Shown here in pieces: positions 34,496 to 45,499 of a stretch of DNA of 64,000 bases. The notes under the pieces are model-generated. The model searched no databases and was not told where the DNA came from. It saw nothing but the letters and a program-made list of their open reading frames with translations. The stretch covers positions 12,645,501 to 12,709,500 of the forward strand of contig NC_057916.1 in assembly GCF_018873765.1 (NCBI RefSeq), given 5' to 3'. Position 1 is the first letter of the stretch; each line of letters begins with the position of its first letter. Origin of the DNA: Telopea speciosissima (taxonomy: Eukaryota; Streptophyta; Magnoliopsida; Proteales; Proteaceae). The position numbers and the translations under genes were made by a program.

Positions 34496-35529
34496 ATAAC
34501 CGGGTTGTGAAGGATTAATATACAAATTCATTAAACAAATAAAACTATAAAATGCCAAATTTAGGTATTGGGGGCCAGAGGGGGATACAAAAGAAAAAAA
34601 TATGACCTCTAAGTACATATGCAAAGCAACATAAAATGCACGTACAAATAATATCTACAGTAAAATCAAATCATGTCAATAGAGTATTGAATTAGTAAAA
34701 TTGCAACTTAGGTCGATTCAGAACCATATTTGGTTTAGCTCTAGACCTCTAGTGCTCTACTATAGTATTATACGTCTATACTCTATAGTCTATAGTTCTA
34801 TACCCATCAAGGCATCAATACTGCTCCACAGCATTAGGGTAAATCGAGGAAAGTAAGACATTGATGTTACTAATGTTAGTATGTCATAGAAGCAAAGAGC
34901 AACAGTAACAGAGAACGAAACATAGATTGACTGCAATCAGAGGTCAATTAATCATAAATGACCTAACTCAGTAATTTTTTTTTCTGGATTAGGATAAAAT
35001 CACCGATTCAAGGGAAAATTAGACTGACCAACACCGGGTCTGATCATTTTCTAAGATTGACAACTGATGAATGTCCATGAGTCCATATGACTCTTGAGCA
35101 GATTTTATGAATTTTTAATCAACTTGGGTGAATCGTCTTGACCGAGTCAAAATCTAGTTCAATTGTCCAAGTATGATTTAAATGTCAAATTATAAAATGA
35201 CCTGACCGATCCAAAACTCTTTTTGTTTTTTGGGTGGAAAACGGTCCAAAACTCAAGTTAATAATTTATTTAAAAAACCCCAAAGCAAGTGTGGTTTTTT
35301 TTTTTTTTTTTTTTTGGGCTTAAGCAAGTGAAGTCTTAAAACGAGTGAATCTCATTCCCTTAGTCTCTCTGTTTCTCATTCTATTCGAACCCTAGCAGTC
35401 GCAGTCCGCCCCCAAACCCTAATCATCTTCTGATTCTTTTGTCTTCTCCATCTCCGATCTACGACCGCCGGCGAATCTACCTACAAGACTCAAAGCCTCA
35501 ACTCCTCAACGGTGACGGCGACGGCGACA

Positions 35530-35715
35530 ACTCTTTTCCTCCTCTTCTCCATCTCTATTCGGTTGCAGTGGCGATGACCCGGTTCCTCCTCTTCTTCTCC
35601 ATCTCCGTTCGGTTGCAGCGACGACGACTCTGTTCCTCCTCTTCTTCTCCGTCTCTGTTCGGTTACAGCGGCGACAGATCTGTTCCACCTCTTCTTCTAC
35701 ATCTTTGTTGTAACT
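35530..35715 (+). repeat. 50-bp minisatellite, about 3.6 units
   Basis: GTTCCTCCTCTTCTTCTCC starts at 35582 and 35632, and as GTTCCACCTCTTCTTCTAC at 35682; a diverged unit precedes them. Each unit continues with TTCGGTTGCAGCGGCGAC. The period of 50 is not a multiple of three, so the frames rotate and the open frames over it are unlikely to be one protein. Confidence 0.9.
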
Positions 35716-36724
35716 TGTAAGCTCACAACAACAAAAATAAAGTAAAGATAAATTCACAGAACCAGGAACCACCACAACACAGCTCCACCGTCTATTCATC
35801 CCTCCCCTGTATTTATTGTCTGCTGTCTAGAGATCTCAATTCCCCCACAAGCCCTTACTCGGTTACTCTAGTTTGTTGTAGTTATCTTGGCCATGACTAG
35901 TTACTCAAGTAAGTTTTTAGATTATTTGTTTTTTTATTATCTTTTTAATATGGGTTTGAGAGTCCTAAATTTGTTACCCTACATTTTTCAGTGAGTGGCT
36001 TTTTCTCTTGTGATTTATCTTCCCTTGCTTCTACAATTTGATGACTAAATAGTCTTTAGAATCCTTAAAACGTTTCTTATTATTCCTTCTTTGAACATGG
36101 GTTTTCCTCTTCTCCAATTCTTCTCTCCTTTTATCAGTGCTTTTTTTTTTTTTTTTTTTTTTGTTTGTGTGACGTTGCTGTTTCTGTACAACTTTATATA
36201 GTTGAAAATGGTTTTAATGGTGTTCTAGATTTTTTTATTTTCTGTAATTATTTATTAATTCTTTTTTTTTTTTTATTTCTTCAATCTTTAGATGGAAGGC
36301 TGAGCATGGTTTTGAGACTGTGAAGGAAGCTCTTGTGGTCAAAGTGAGAAACCCAACCAGTTGTTCATGGAAGCAGGGTCAGGGTCAGGGTCAATAGGCC
36401 AAGCCCGGCCCAATTAGGGCAGGTTTGGGCTAGGCTTGGCCCATCAGGGTCAGGGTTTTTAGGTCCTGAGTCAAGGCCAGGGTGGGTCTGGGCTGAGCTA
36501 AGGAGATTCAGGGTTGGGTTAGGATTTTAAAAAGCTTGACCCAGCCCGACCTGTTGCAGCCCTAGTATTTTATATGTTTTATGAAAACCTCATTTTCATT
36601 TCTCTCAAAAATCAAAATAAAGGGCTTATATCTTTTAACCTTTCATACTTGGTTTTTATGTAACTGTGAATTTCTGTTCACCCAAGTAATTTTTATGGTG
36701 AAAGGTCACTCAAGTATTTTAATA

Positions 36725-37480
36725 ACCACAAGAGAGAGAGAGAGATTTCACATCTTTCACAGGATTTCATATTATTAGACGACAAAAAGGAGGAGAGAAA
36801 GAGATTTAGAAGCATTTAGAAGTTGTAAAAGACAGGGAAAGAGATCTTTTATTTCTACCGAGAGAGAGAGAGAGATTTCATATCACACGATTTCAAAGTT
36901 TTCACGTGTTTGAAACTTTGATTTGATCTTTCACAGGATTTCATATTATTAGAAGACAAAAAAGAGGAAAAAAAGAGATTTTGAAGCATTTAGAAGTTGT
37001 AAAAGACAAAAGAGAGAGAGAGAGAGAGATTGATTTTACATCACACGGTTTCATAAAGTTTTCACTGTGTTTGAAACTTTGATTTGATCTTTCACAGGAT
37101 TTAGAAAGAGATTTAGAAACATTTAGAAGTTGTAAATGAGAGAGAGAGATCTTTTATTTCTACAGGAGAGAGCGAGATTTCACATCAGACGGTTTCATAA
37201 AGTTTTCACGTGCTTGAAACTTTGATTTGATCTTTCACAGGATTTCATATTATTAGAGGACAAAAAGGAGGAGAGAAAGAGATTTAGAAGCATTTAGAAA
37301 TTGTAAAAGACAGAGAAAGAGAGATCTTTTATTTCTATATATAGAGTGAGAGAGATTTCACATCACACGGTTTCATAAAATTTTCACGTGTTTGAAATTT
37401 TGATTTGATCTTTCATAGGATTTCATATTATTAGAGGACAAAAAAGAAGAGAGAAAGAGATTTAAAAGCACTTAGAAGTT
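36725..37480 (+). repeat. tandem array of ~145-180-bp units
   Basis: The landmark AGGATTT (after TTTCAC/T) begins at 36761, 36935, 37096 (partial), 37239 and 37417. Each unit runs CATATTATTAGA, GAGGAGAGAAAGAGATTTAG, AAGCATTTAGAAGTTGTAAA, a (GA)n run, then CACACGGTTTCATAAAG and TTTGAAACTTTGATTTGATC. The equivalent place in the unit beside EXO70H-A (27605-27730) has a single diverged copy. Units are younger than the flanks, since they agree closely. Confidence 0.88.
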
Positions 37481-38049
37481 GTAGGAAGGAAGGAAGGAAA
37501 GGTTAATTGGGTGGTCGTGGGTCGTCTCATTGTATAAGCCACATTTTCTAATTGTGTTTCAATTTATTAAGTAATTTGGACTTTAGGATAAGAGTCAAAG
37601 CCGATCGATCCTTCCTTAGTCACCAATTTACGTGTTCTAGGCCAAGATACAGCCGTAGCAAAGAAACAAAGAAACAAAGAAAGAAAAAAAGAAAGAAAGT
37701 ACAGAGAGGGAAGGAACAATATTCATCATGCCTGCCTGCCTGCCTGCGTTGAGTGAGACACCTGACCTTCACCCCCATGGATTGAAATATTTCCGCATAG
37801 TTTTCGAATCCTATCAGAAAATTTCAGCTCTTTCAATATACATACACACGTTTTTTTTTGTTTTGTTTTTAAAAGTATGATTGGAGGAGGAATTCCAGAA
37901 GTAAAAGAAAAAGAAGAGTGAAAGTATAAATAAAGAGAAAAATAAAAACCCTGCTAAAATAGAAATAAAAATCATACAAAGACAGCCTTAACGGGGACCC
38001 ATCGGCCACTAGGTTGGTGTCCCTAGAGGGTGGCCAGGGTGGGGGAGAT

Positions 38050-39300
38050 TTTATTTATTTATTTATTTTTTTGTGAAATAAGAAAGTTATATTACTAGGT
38101 AGATGAAAAATTAGTACATTGTTCATATATACAAGGAGGAGACTATCTAGCAGCTACATTAGCTTTTGATCATAGTCAGATTAAAATCCTCTCATTAGTG
38201 ATATGTCATCCCTTTTCATGTTTGAAATCTACAAAAAAAAAAAAATGTTAGAAACTCGTATGGCCAAGGAGATTGGGATGGAGCTGGAAGAAATCCAATC
38301 AGAGAATTATTCGAAACCCAAACTTCTTTCAGTTTCACACCTCTCTTGAAGCAAAATTTAACCCATGAATAATCCCAGTCAACTCTGTTTCCAGAGTATG
38401 GTTGCTCCTAATGGAACCTGCATTCACCAAAATTAATTTGCCATCTAATAAATTACTAAAGGCCCAACTAGAAGTGTTTAGGTCAGAGTCAATCCCTGCA
38501 CATAACAAAACAGGAAATTCTAAAATAGGTAAATCAGACATAGAAAATAGGAATAAATCTTCCTCATTAGAATCATTTACAAAAAGGGATGAAATTGGGT
38601 TAGGAAAAATATGAAGATCTTGCAACCATTTAGTAACCTTTCGCAATAAGATGTGAGGGTTAGGTTTAACAGATTTAAAATATAGATCGTTTCTAGTATC
38701 CCAAATAAAGTAGCAAGTTATAATGAGCACAGAGAAAAACCAATGGAGGGTGGATTTGTCAAGCCTTTGAGAGAGAAGAGTCGATATGCAAAACTATTCC
38801 ATTGAAGGGTGGGTGACAAACTCGGTTCTCAAACCCAAAGGACCAGTTGCCCAGATATGTTTAACCCAATCACATGAGAAGAGGATATGCCAGAGGGTTT
38901 CATTATAAGTGCTACAGAGAGCACAAGTGGGATCGGTCTGAATCCACTTAAATCAACTTAGAAACAGTATCTTTGACTGAAATCCCTGCATTTAATTCAC
39001 GCCAGAAAAACATTAATTTTAAACTTAGGATGTAGATTAAGTTTCCAAAAAAAATTCAACCAATTGAAAGTAGCAAAATCACATGTAGTAAACATAGAGT
39101 TAAAAAAATTAACCGCTCTTTTAGTACCGAACCGGCCATCCTTAGCCAGAGTACACCACCATGAATCATGAGAATTAGAGATAGGAATGAGTGAAATAAT
39201 CTCTACAAGGGCAGGGACAGATTGTTTGAGCCGATCACGATTCCAATTGAGGTCGTTAGAAAAAAAATAGACAAACTTTTTCTGAGTAGGGGAGATGTGA
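38050..39300 (-). mobile_element. L1-type LINE, 5'-truncated (zf-RVT and RNase H region)
   Basis: On the minus strand the order is: NDLNWNRDRLKQSVPALVEI, DGRFGTKRAVNFFNS, NWLNFFWKLNLHPKFKINVFLWREL, then LIITCYFIWDTRNDLYFKS and an RNase H-like end with ETELTGIIHGLNFASREV. This is the zf-RVT linker followed by the RNase H domain of plant L1-like elements. Several stops interrupt the zf-RVT part; the longest open piece is 38335-38730. The 3' end has an A-rich tail with TAAA units (38050-38076 on the plus strand as TTTA). The endonuclease and RT core are missing. Confidence 0.8.
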
Positions 39301-39481
39301 CTAGCATTGCAAATGCAGTGGGGAGAACTCGAAATTTAGACCAAAGCCCCTGGGCCCACTTACAACAAGTCAGGCACTAACCAATTGAGCAACTCCGTTG
39401 CCCGTTAGACACCAAATTTTGACACATGAAAATTTTATCTCTTTGATATGAACCCTTAAGACTAAAATTGAGCACACAAAC

Positions 39482-39780
39482 TAGGGCTGCAATAGGGTTG
39501 GGTTGTGCCGGGCTTTTTAAAGCCTTAACCAAACCCTGAGTCCCCTTAGTTGGAACTAGGCCCAGTCCGACCTTGACTCAGGGCTTGGAAAATCCAACCC
39601 TGACCCGCCCTCAAGGATGGACTGGCTGACCTTGATTGGTCCTAATCATGGAGTGGGGGACGGGAGAGATGCATGGACAGGACTGAGTTGGGGGAAAAAT
39701 TATCAATTTTACATAAAATAACACTATAATAAAATATATTACCGTTTATTATATAACAAAATATGTGTGACATTTAAAGT

Positions 39781-39835
<55 letters not shown>

Positions 39836-40034
39836 TTATAGTATATTAATATATATTTTATAGTCAAACTTAAAACATGGTCTAGCTAGGTCAGGCTCAG
39901 CTCTAGGCCTTAACCCTGGCCCGACCCAACCCTGACTCAAGGTCAGAAGTTTTTAGCTCTGACTCGCCCTCAGGGCCAGGTATCTCAGCCTAGGCCCTGT
40001 TCAGGCTCAGGGCGGGTTTGGACCGGCAGGGATA
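39482..40034 (+). mobile_element. hAT-like non-autonomous element, GGGTC-rich ends
   Basis: Starts TAGGGCTGCAATAGGG and ends GGACCGGCAGGGATA; subterminal parts are rich in GACCC/CAGGGTC. A (TA)n run of about 40 bp lies near 39787-39828. It is oriented opposite to 33999-36565. A clean target-site duplication was not seen. Confidence 0.6.
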
Positions 40035-41258
40035 AACTTACACCCCAACACAAATGTCATTTTGTTTTTAATTTAATGGAACACTACTAACACAACATAT
40101 TTTAATGTGTACTTAAGGAAAATCAAATAAATATGAGGTGGGGATAAAGTCCATCATAGATGAAGAAGTGGTCGTTGTAGCAAGATAATACTAGCTTAAT
40201 TTAACTTTGCAGGAGTTCGGTTCGTCTGCACATACAAACAGGTGAATTTACATGTGAGAGCCAACCATTTGTCCTATTTTTGCCATTTTTGCCAACCAGT
40301 TAAGATAGGTGACAATTAACTCACAAATCAATCGTGTCATATTGGCCGGCCATTATTAAAATCTGAGAGATAGTAATCAGATAGAATCTGGATTCATCTT
40401 ACTATTGATCTAAGTATTTACATTTAACTAATAATCACACATGAAGGGATTTTAATCCTCTCCAATTCCCTAAATTGTGTAGTACAACAGTTCGGGATGG
40501 AGATTTCGACACGTCTTTGGGGTAGCTCGGACATTCAATGATTTGAGCTCATTGACTTCCATTTTTTTTTTCCTTTTGTTGAGCTCGGTACGATTGGATG
40601 TCCAACCTGCCAAGTATCAACATCTCCACCCCGAACTGCCGTCCTGCATAATTTTAGGAAATTGAAGAAGATTGTTTTCCTGCATTAAGCAAGTTGGACA
40701 AGAAATTCATCTTATTATACTGATCTACAATTGCTATTTACCTGATGTTATAAGATAGGCTTTACAAGAAACTTATTTAAAGAAGAAAATGAAGAATCAT
40801 GAGCATCACATTGACAATTAAAGTTTTGTTACGGATGTCTCTTATGAAAAACTGGGACAAGAAAAAAATATATTTAGGAATCCGTTTCCTGATAATTAAT
40901 AATGGCGACTTGATCATATAGAATTTAAGCTCCCTAGCTTTAACTCTAAGAATGAATATTGTTGTATATATGGAATTGTCAAATTAATTAGAGTATATAA
41001 TCCAAGATTTTGGCAGAATCTATTTGTTATTTTTTAAATAAGATGTGGGGCACAAAAAAAACACCCAAAACTTTGTAATTTCTTTCGGCTGTACTGTACA
41101 ATAGGATTGATTATATATACTCCTCCTCCATCTACAAATATATATATATATATTTGTTTGTTTGGAGACTCATTCATCCATCCATCCATCCATCCAGCCA
41201 TCCATGAGCCACCTGTTCATTATTATTCGAATTGGCTTTTTCTCTCTCAGTGTGTGTC
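40035..41258. other. left (3') flank of EXO70H-C
   Basis: AT-rich, no gene seen. Parts match the left flank of D: GAGCATCACATTGACAATTAAA (near 40800 and 49000) and TATGGAATTGTCAAAT (near 40970 and 49535), in the same order. A (CATC)n run lies at about 41172-41205. Confidence 0.6.
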
Positions 41259-43073
41259 TCACCGTCTGGAGTGCTTCCCTCGCGATTGCGCCGGAGAAGA
41301 AGACACCGACGATGAAGCACTCCCCGAAGCTGCTCCCGTTCCGTAGAACAGATCCGATAAGTAATTTCCCAGATCATCAGGAGCAAACCTTACAACTGAT
41401 TTCATATCGTTCTCGGCTCTCAGTAAGGGCCGATAAGTTCCATAGAAATCCCGGTACGCCGGCACGAGTTTCATGGCGATGGACACCTTAATCTCTTCCC
41501 TAATCTTGCTGTCCGTCACGACCCACGACGACTGATTTCTGTAAGTCTGCTCGAACGCCGAATTGAAGTTGTTGAAGCACTCCTCGGCCTCCTCTAAACT
41601 CATCTTAGTCGTGGTCACCTCAGGTATTGCCGATATCACCTTGCTCCATCCCAACCTCTCGTACCTCACCGAGTATTGTTTTGCCGTCCCTTTGTGCTTC
41701 CATATCCAATCTTCTCCCAACAGAAATCTCAGACTGGAGGTTTGGACCTTCTGCACCATGTACTGAAGATTATTGGTGAGGAAGAGATAGGTCAAGGCCG
41801 AGTCATTGTATAGCTCTGCCTTGCCATCCAGCTTGCAGAGGAGCATCAGTACGATCCAAGCCATCCTAGTGGCTAACGCCGACGATGGGTTGTCGTTAGG
41901 GTTAGGGCTCTCAAAGTAAGACTCTGGCAGAGACATGTTCTCCGGTAATGGGCAATTAGCGAAAATATCGGAGAGGATTCCTCTGTAATCTGTGAGGAAG
42001 GACAGGTAATTCATCACGTATCGAGTGAGAGGGTGCAGACCACCTCCCGGGATAGGGGTTTTCGATGATTCCTTCTGAATGGCTGATTCGAAGTCCGATA
42101 GCATAGATCGAACGGTGTCGCCTAGCCTCGTGAGTGAATTATGAGCTTGAGATCGGACGACAGAGGTGGAGTCGTAGGAGAAGATGGCATCGATGTCTGA
42201 CCAGAGTTCAGAGATGGCATCATAGAGGTCCAGCATTCTGAACATCTTCTCCGGTGACTTATGACACTTTGCCACGTATTCCGGGAACTGGAATAGATGG
42301 ACGGCTCCTTCTTTGGTTATATCTGAGAAACAGGTCTCCCGGATAAACTCGGAGTTGGAGAAGACGTTATCACAGACGATTCTTTCGCCGAGGAAGAGAG
42401 ATTTCACGGCGATCTTGACCGCGTTGAGCCAGTTCTTGATCTTGATCTCGAGGACCTCCCAGTCCATCTTATTGATATGCGAGAAGGTGATCTGATTCTC
42501 GACTCCGAGCTTGTAGAGACCCTCATCGACGATGGACTTACGGATGATCTTGTAGATCTTGACGCACTCTTTGCCGTAGCCGGACGAGATCATGCAGTCG
42601 GCGATGGAGCTGAGGTCGGACATGGCAAGGGTGGAGAACTGCTCGACCTCGGAGATGGATTCGCCGGCGAGCTGAATCTCGTCCTCGGGACCGGCTTCTT
42701 CGTCTTCGGAGATGCTGGATCGAGCGGAGACGGATTCGGGGTCGAGGTGGTCGCGATTGGAGGAAAGAATCTGGTAGAATTCCTTCTGGAGACGCTTCAT
42801 GGCGATCTGCATGAGGGTCTGGGCGTGGACGAGATTGGGAGAGGAGGAGTTGTGGGAAGAAGCGAAGAAATGCATGGCTTGCTGCAATTGGTTGACGGAG
42901 TTGAGGAATTCCATGGCTTCGAAATGGCTATGGTGGAAGAGAGAAGTGACTTTGGTGAAGGTGGAGGAGTTAAGATCCCACTTGGTGATGATTGATTTGG
43001 CTTGTTCCATGTTCTCTTCCATCATGGATTCCGAGAAGGTGTGAAGGGGAGACGGGGAAGGTCTGTTTCTCAT
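41259..43073 (-). CDS. EXO70H: EXO70H exocyst subunit, paralogue C, leader missing
   Basis: Exocyst EXO70 subunit of 604 aa from the ATG at 43073 (MRNRPSPSPLHTFSESMMEEN). D has MRIRPSTPIHTLSESIIEEN at the same place but as residues 37 onwards, after MPFKGLRTVF and a Ser-rich run. Upstream of C the gene-sense DNA still shows CCAAGGACTCTTCAATTACTTC as in D, but that stretch reads in a different frame from the gene and no MPFKG start exists; the main frame meets a stop near 43165 with no earlier ATG. The rest is intact: AMKRLQKEFYQILSSNRDHL, acidic linker SISEDEEAGPEDEIQ, GGGLHPLTRYVMNYL, FAPDDLGNYLSDLF and the basic end GKHSRR. One residue shorter than A in AALAYLFL (SALTYLFL). Likely functional for the Exo70 domain, with a shortened N-terminus. 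Confidence 0.9.
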   Translation of the reverse strand: MRNRPSPSPLHTFSESMMEENMEQAKSIITKWDLNSSTFTKVTSLFHHSHFEAMEFLNSVNQLQQAMHFFASSHNSSSPNLVHAQTLMQIAMKRLQKEFYQILSSNRDHLDPESVSARSSISEDEEAGPEDEIQLAGESISEVEQFSTLAMSDLSSIADCMISSGYGKECVKIYKIIRKSIVDEGLYKLGVENQITFSHINKMDWEVLEIKIKNWLNAVKIAVKSLFLGERIVCDNVFSNSEFIRETCFSDITKEGAVHLFQFPEYVAKCHKSPEKMFRMLDLYDAISELWSDIDAIFSYDSTSVVRSQAHNSLTRLGDTVRSMLSDFESAIQKESSKTPIPGGGLHPLTRYVMNYLSFLTDYRGILSDIFANCPLPENMSLPESYFESPNPNDNPSSALATRMAWIVLMLLCKLDGKAELYNDSALTYLFLTNNLQYMVQKVQTSSLRFLLGEDWIWKHKGTAKQYSVRYERLGWSKVISAIPEVTTTKMSLEEAEECFNNFNSAFEQTYRNQSSWVVTDSKIREEIKVSIAMKLVPAYRDFYGTYRPLLRAENDMKSVVRFAPDDLGNYLSDLFYGTGAASGSASSSVSSSPAQSRGKHSRR

Positions 43074-43263
43074 CGGAGAAGGGCTGTATGGTGGGGTGAG
43101 AGACGGAGGAAGAAGAAGTAATTGAAGAGTCCTTGGAAGGAGCTGTGAGTAAGAAGATAGTGAGTGAGTTCTCTTTCAGGAGCTGCTGTTAGCTTCTGTT
43201 TTCAACTTCTCGCTCTCTGTTTGGTAATGCGTTTGGAGACTGGATCGGATGGGGAGAGTAGGA

Positions 43264-43273
43264 GCTTTAAATA
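43264..43273 (-). promoter_or_regulatory. TATA-like motif of EXO70H-C
   Basis: TATTTAAAGC in the gene sense, about 190 bp before the ATG; a (GA)n tract lies just upstream of it. Confidence 0.65.
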
Positions 43274-43393
43274 AAGAGAGAGAGAGAGAGAGAGAAGAGA
43301 GATTGGTTGTTGATGTTGACCAATACTAAGTCTTGGGAAGTATTAAGAAGCAAGACACACACCCCCACCCACCCACAGACGCTAAAGGGATAG

Positions 43394-43444
43394 TTGACTC
43401 TTTATGAAAGCGAGAAGGAACTTGACGGTACTGTTACGCGGTCT
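43394..43444 (-). promoter_or_regulatory. AGACCGCGT...AGTCAA module of EXO70H-C
   Basis: In the gene sense AGACCGCGT (43436-43444) is followed by AGTCAA (43394-43399), 120-170 bp upstream of the TATA-like motif. The same pair in almost the same spacing precedes D. Confidence 0.55.
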
Positions 43445-43690
43445 GGTAATCGATTTTGTTATTTTTATGTGTTTTTTGCTACTCCCTACTCAGTCAATAT
43501 TAAGACAGAACCACGATAAGAAGCCAAAAGCTTTTTTTTGGTAATATTAACCGCAAAGTCAAATCTACACTTCTCTTCCGTCTTACAGTAATGGAAAAAT
43601 TACTAAATCAATATTTTTCTTTACATACATTTTAGACAATTTTACCTATGCCCTTGCCTTCTCTTCCCTTAATCCCTTCCCTACGGATCA

Positions 43691-43849
43691 AGATCGTCTC
43701 CAGGGATCTCAACGCCCAGGGTGCTTCCAGGGGGGATACAGTGGTTGAGCTATGTTGCACATATTTTGATGCACGTCCAGGGATATGTGCGGCACAGCCC
43801 AACGGCTAGCAGCACCCTGGACCTACTGGGTTCCCTAGAGACGAGCTAA
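43691..43849. mobile_element. foldback MITE
   Basis: Left arm AGATCGTCTCCAGGGATC and CCCAGGGTGCT pair with right arm AGCACCCTGG and TTCCCTAGAGACGAGCT. The loop holds CCAGGGATATGTGCGGCACAGC. A partial relative lies at 25012-25110. Confidence 0.7.
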
Positions 43850-44014
43850 ATCCCTTCCCTACAACTCCACCGGCCCATCCTTGAACTTTTATCTGTTCTT
43901 ATCACTATGTCCAACTCACCCAACCCGATGTTTGTTCCAATCGCAGTTGAGGAGCGAAACCTCCTCTTTGTCCGTCGAGTATTAAATTCCTTTGTAGTAT
44001 CAGCGGGGCAGCAA

Positions 44015-44310
44015 TGCACATCTGGCGGCACAGCAAAGGCCATGTGTCCCATGTGTGCCACCTGGCCTCTGCAATGTCGTCAGATGTGCACCCCCAACCC
44101 ATCGGTATTGCAAGGGATCCTGGTCCTTTGTCGGGAGCGGGGGGAGAGTGTACCACCGATGTCCAGTCCAGACACAATAGGAGTGAAATGACCGCCTCAC
44201 CCCTATGAAAATTGAAATCCTGCCCCCAAGATGCTTCTCTAGTGTGCGTTCTCAATTTCTCATTGGTCACCACATGTCCAGAGACCAAGCTCCCCCATAA
44301 AGAACTTTTC
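44015..44310. mobile_element. nested foldback / MITE-like sequence
   Basis: GCACATCTG near 44017 and CAGATGTGC near 44085 form the ends of a small hairpin with GGCCATGTG/CACCTGGCC-like inner pairing. The right-hand part (CCATAAAGAACTTTTCC) resembles the end of the GTTCTC...GAGAAC family. Open frames across this segment on both strands are products of the symmetry, not genes. Confidence 0.5.
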
Positions 44311-44344
44311 CATTAATTAATAGAGGAGAAAAGAACATCATTTG

Positions 44345-44510
44345 TCAAAACCGTTGGATCCTTTTCATTTCTTGAGATTCACACTATCCAGTTCCTGGCC
44401 TCAAAAGAAATGTTCAAATTTTCCCCCAAAATTCTCAACCATCGATCTTGACCTGTTGACCCCATCACAATGCATTATGGCATGGAACTTGCAGTTTGGT
44501 TTTGGTCAGT
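44345..44510. repeat. flank block shared upstream of EXO70H-C and D
   Basis: AAACCGTTGGATC, CTATCCAGTTCC, AAAGAAATGTTCAAATTTTC, CTCAACCA and TTGACCTGTTGACCCCA occur in this order here and at 53637-53770, and in more diverged form at 22720 and 31905. It marks one edge of the duplicated EXO70H unit. Confidence 0.85.
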
Positions 44511-45499
44511 TCTTTTTGTTTTGGTAAAAATGTTTTTTCATCATGGGTGAAATGAAACCTATTATTTACCAAAAAAACGGAAATGAAACCCATTATTACA
44601 TTGAAACACCTATAATCCATACCACGTATATATATTCCTAGCATATATATATATATATATATATTTTTTTTTTATATTGGCTACTAAGTCAGACAGATCA
44701 GGGTGCTTAATATCTTCATCGGAACGTATACCCAATCTAAGTTTGACCAATCCCTATTGATTTTATAAATGAAATCATATTGACCTACTAAGTCAGATGG
44801 ATTAGGGTACCTAACATCTCCATTGGATCGTATCTTGACGTATATCCAATCTTTGGCTTGATCAATTCTTATTGATTTCATATATAAAATAATAGGAAAA
44901 AAGGTCGTTGCTTGGTTGTATGATGCGTGTGGCTCCTATGTTTAGAGATAGAAATGCGCAAAAGAACCCTGTTGTCCCCATAGAAAAATAAAAATCCTAT
45001 CCAATCTCTATCCCTATATTTTATTATGAGTTTTAGACACTAATTTAGATGACGATTCAATCCATATAAAATAAAGATACGAACAAAACATTTTTTTTTG
45101 GAATTTGAAGCTTTTATATACATCTTACTATTTTAAGGTGGGGGGAGGGGGGAATAGGGAGGGGGAAGTTAGCAGTCAATAGACTCGAACTCGAGCCCTC
45201 GATTTCTCCCTTTGTATCATAGATGAAGAAAAAGTCAATCTATTTTTTTTTAATTTCATAGGAGAAAGCAGATCTGAAACACCCCTCCTTTTTGTGTTTT
45301 GCATTTGGGTGATCCGTTCTATATTATTTCTCTTTTTTATTAAAAAACATTTTTTTTCCATCAAAGTGAATCACACTATTGAACGGTACGTATCGTTTCC
45401 CCATTATAGTTTGTGATTCAAGAACACAATTGACAAGATCTGTTTTGTATTTGTGTGTCCAGGGAGTTAATCCTATTAGTTCATTGGAGTGTGTGGAAT

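Larger units (their letters stand above)
33999..36565 (-). mobile_element. hAT-like element with GGGTC-rich ends and foreign interior
   Basis: Left end TAGCCCTGACAGCCCGAACCC and right end ...CCTGTTGCAGCCCTA correspond, in reverse, to the two ends of the element at 39482-40034 (TAGGGCTGCAATAGGG and ...GGGCGGGTTTGGACCGGCAGGG). Long subterminal stretches of repeated GACCCTGATTTT and CAGGGTCAGGGTC follow. The interior includes microsatellites (34437-34495) and an exon-like, GC-richer part at 35340-36360. No transposase was recognised, and no target-site duplication was found, so the outer limits rest on the end similarity only. Confidence 0.55.

Noticed and set aside
38402-38614. Plus-strand frame over the LINE remnant
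   Set aside because: Shadow of the minus-strand RNase H-like region.
43905-44288. 127-codon minus-strand frame and overlapping plus-strand frames
   Set aside because: They cover foldback MITE sequence, whose symmetry and GC content give open frames on both strands.
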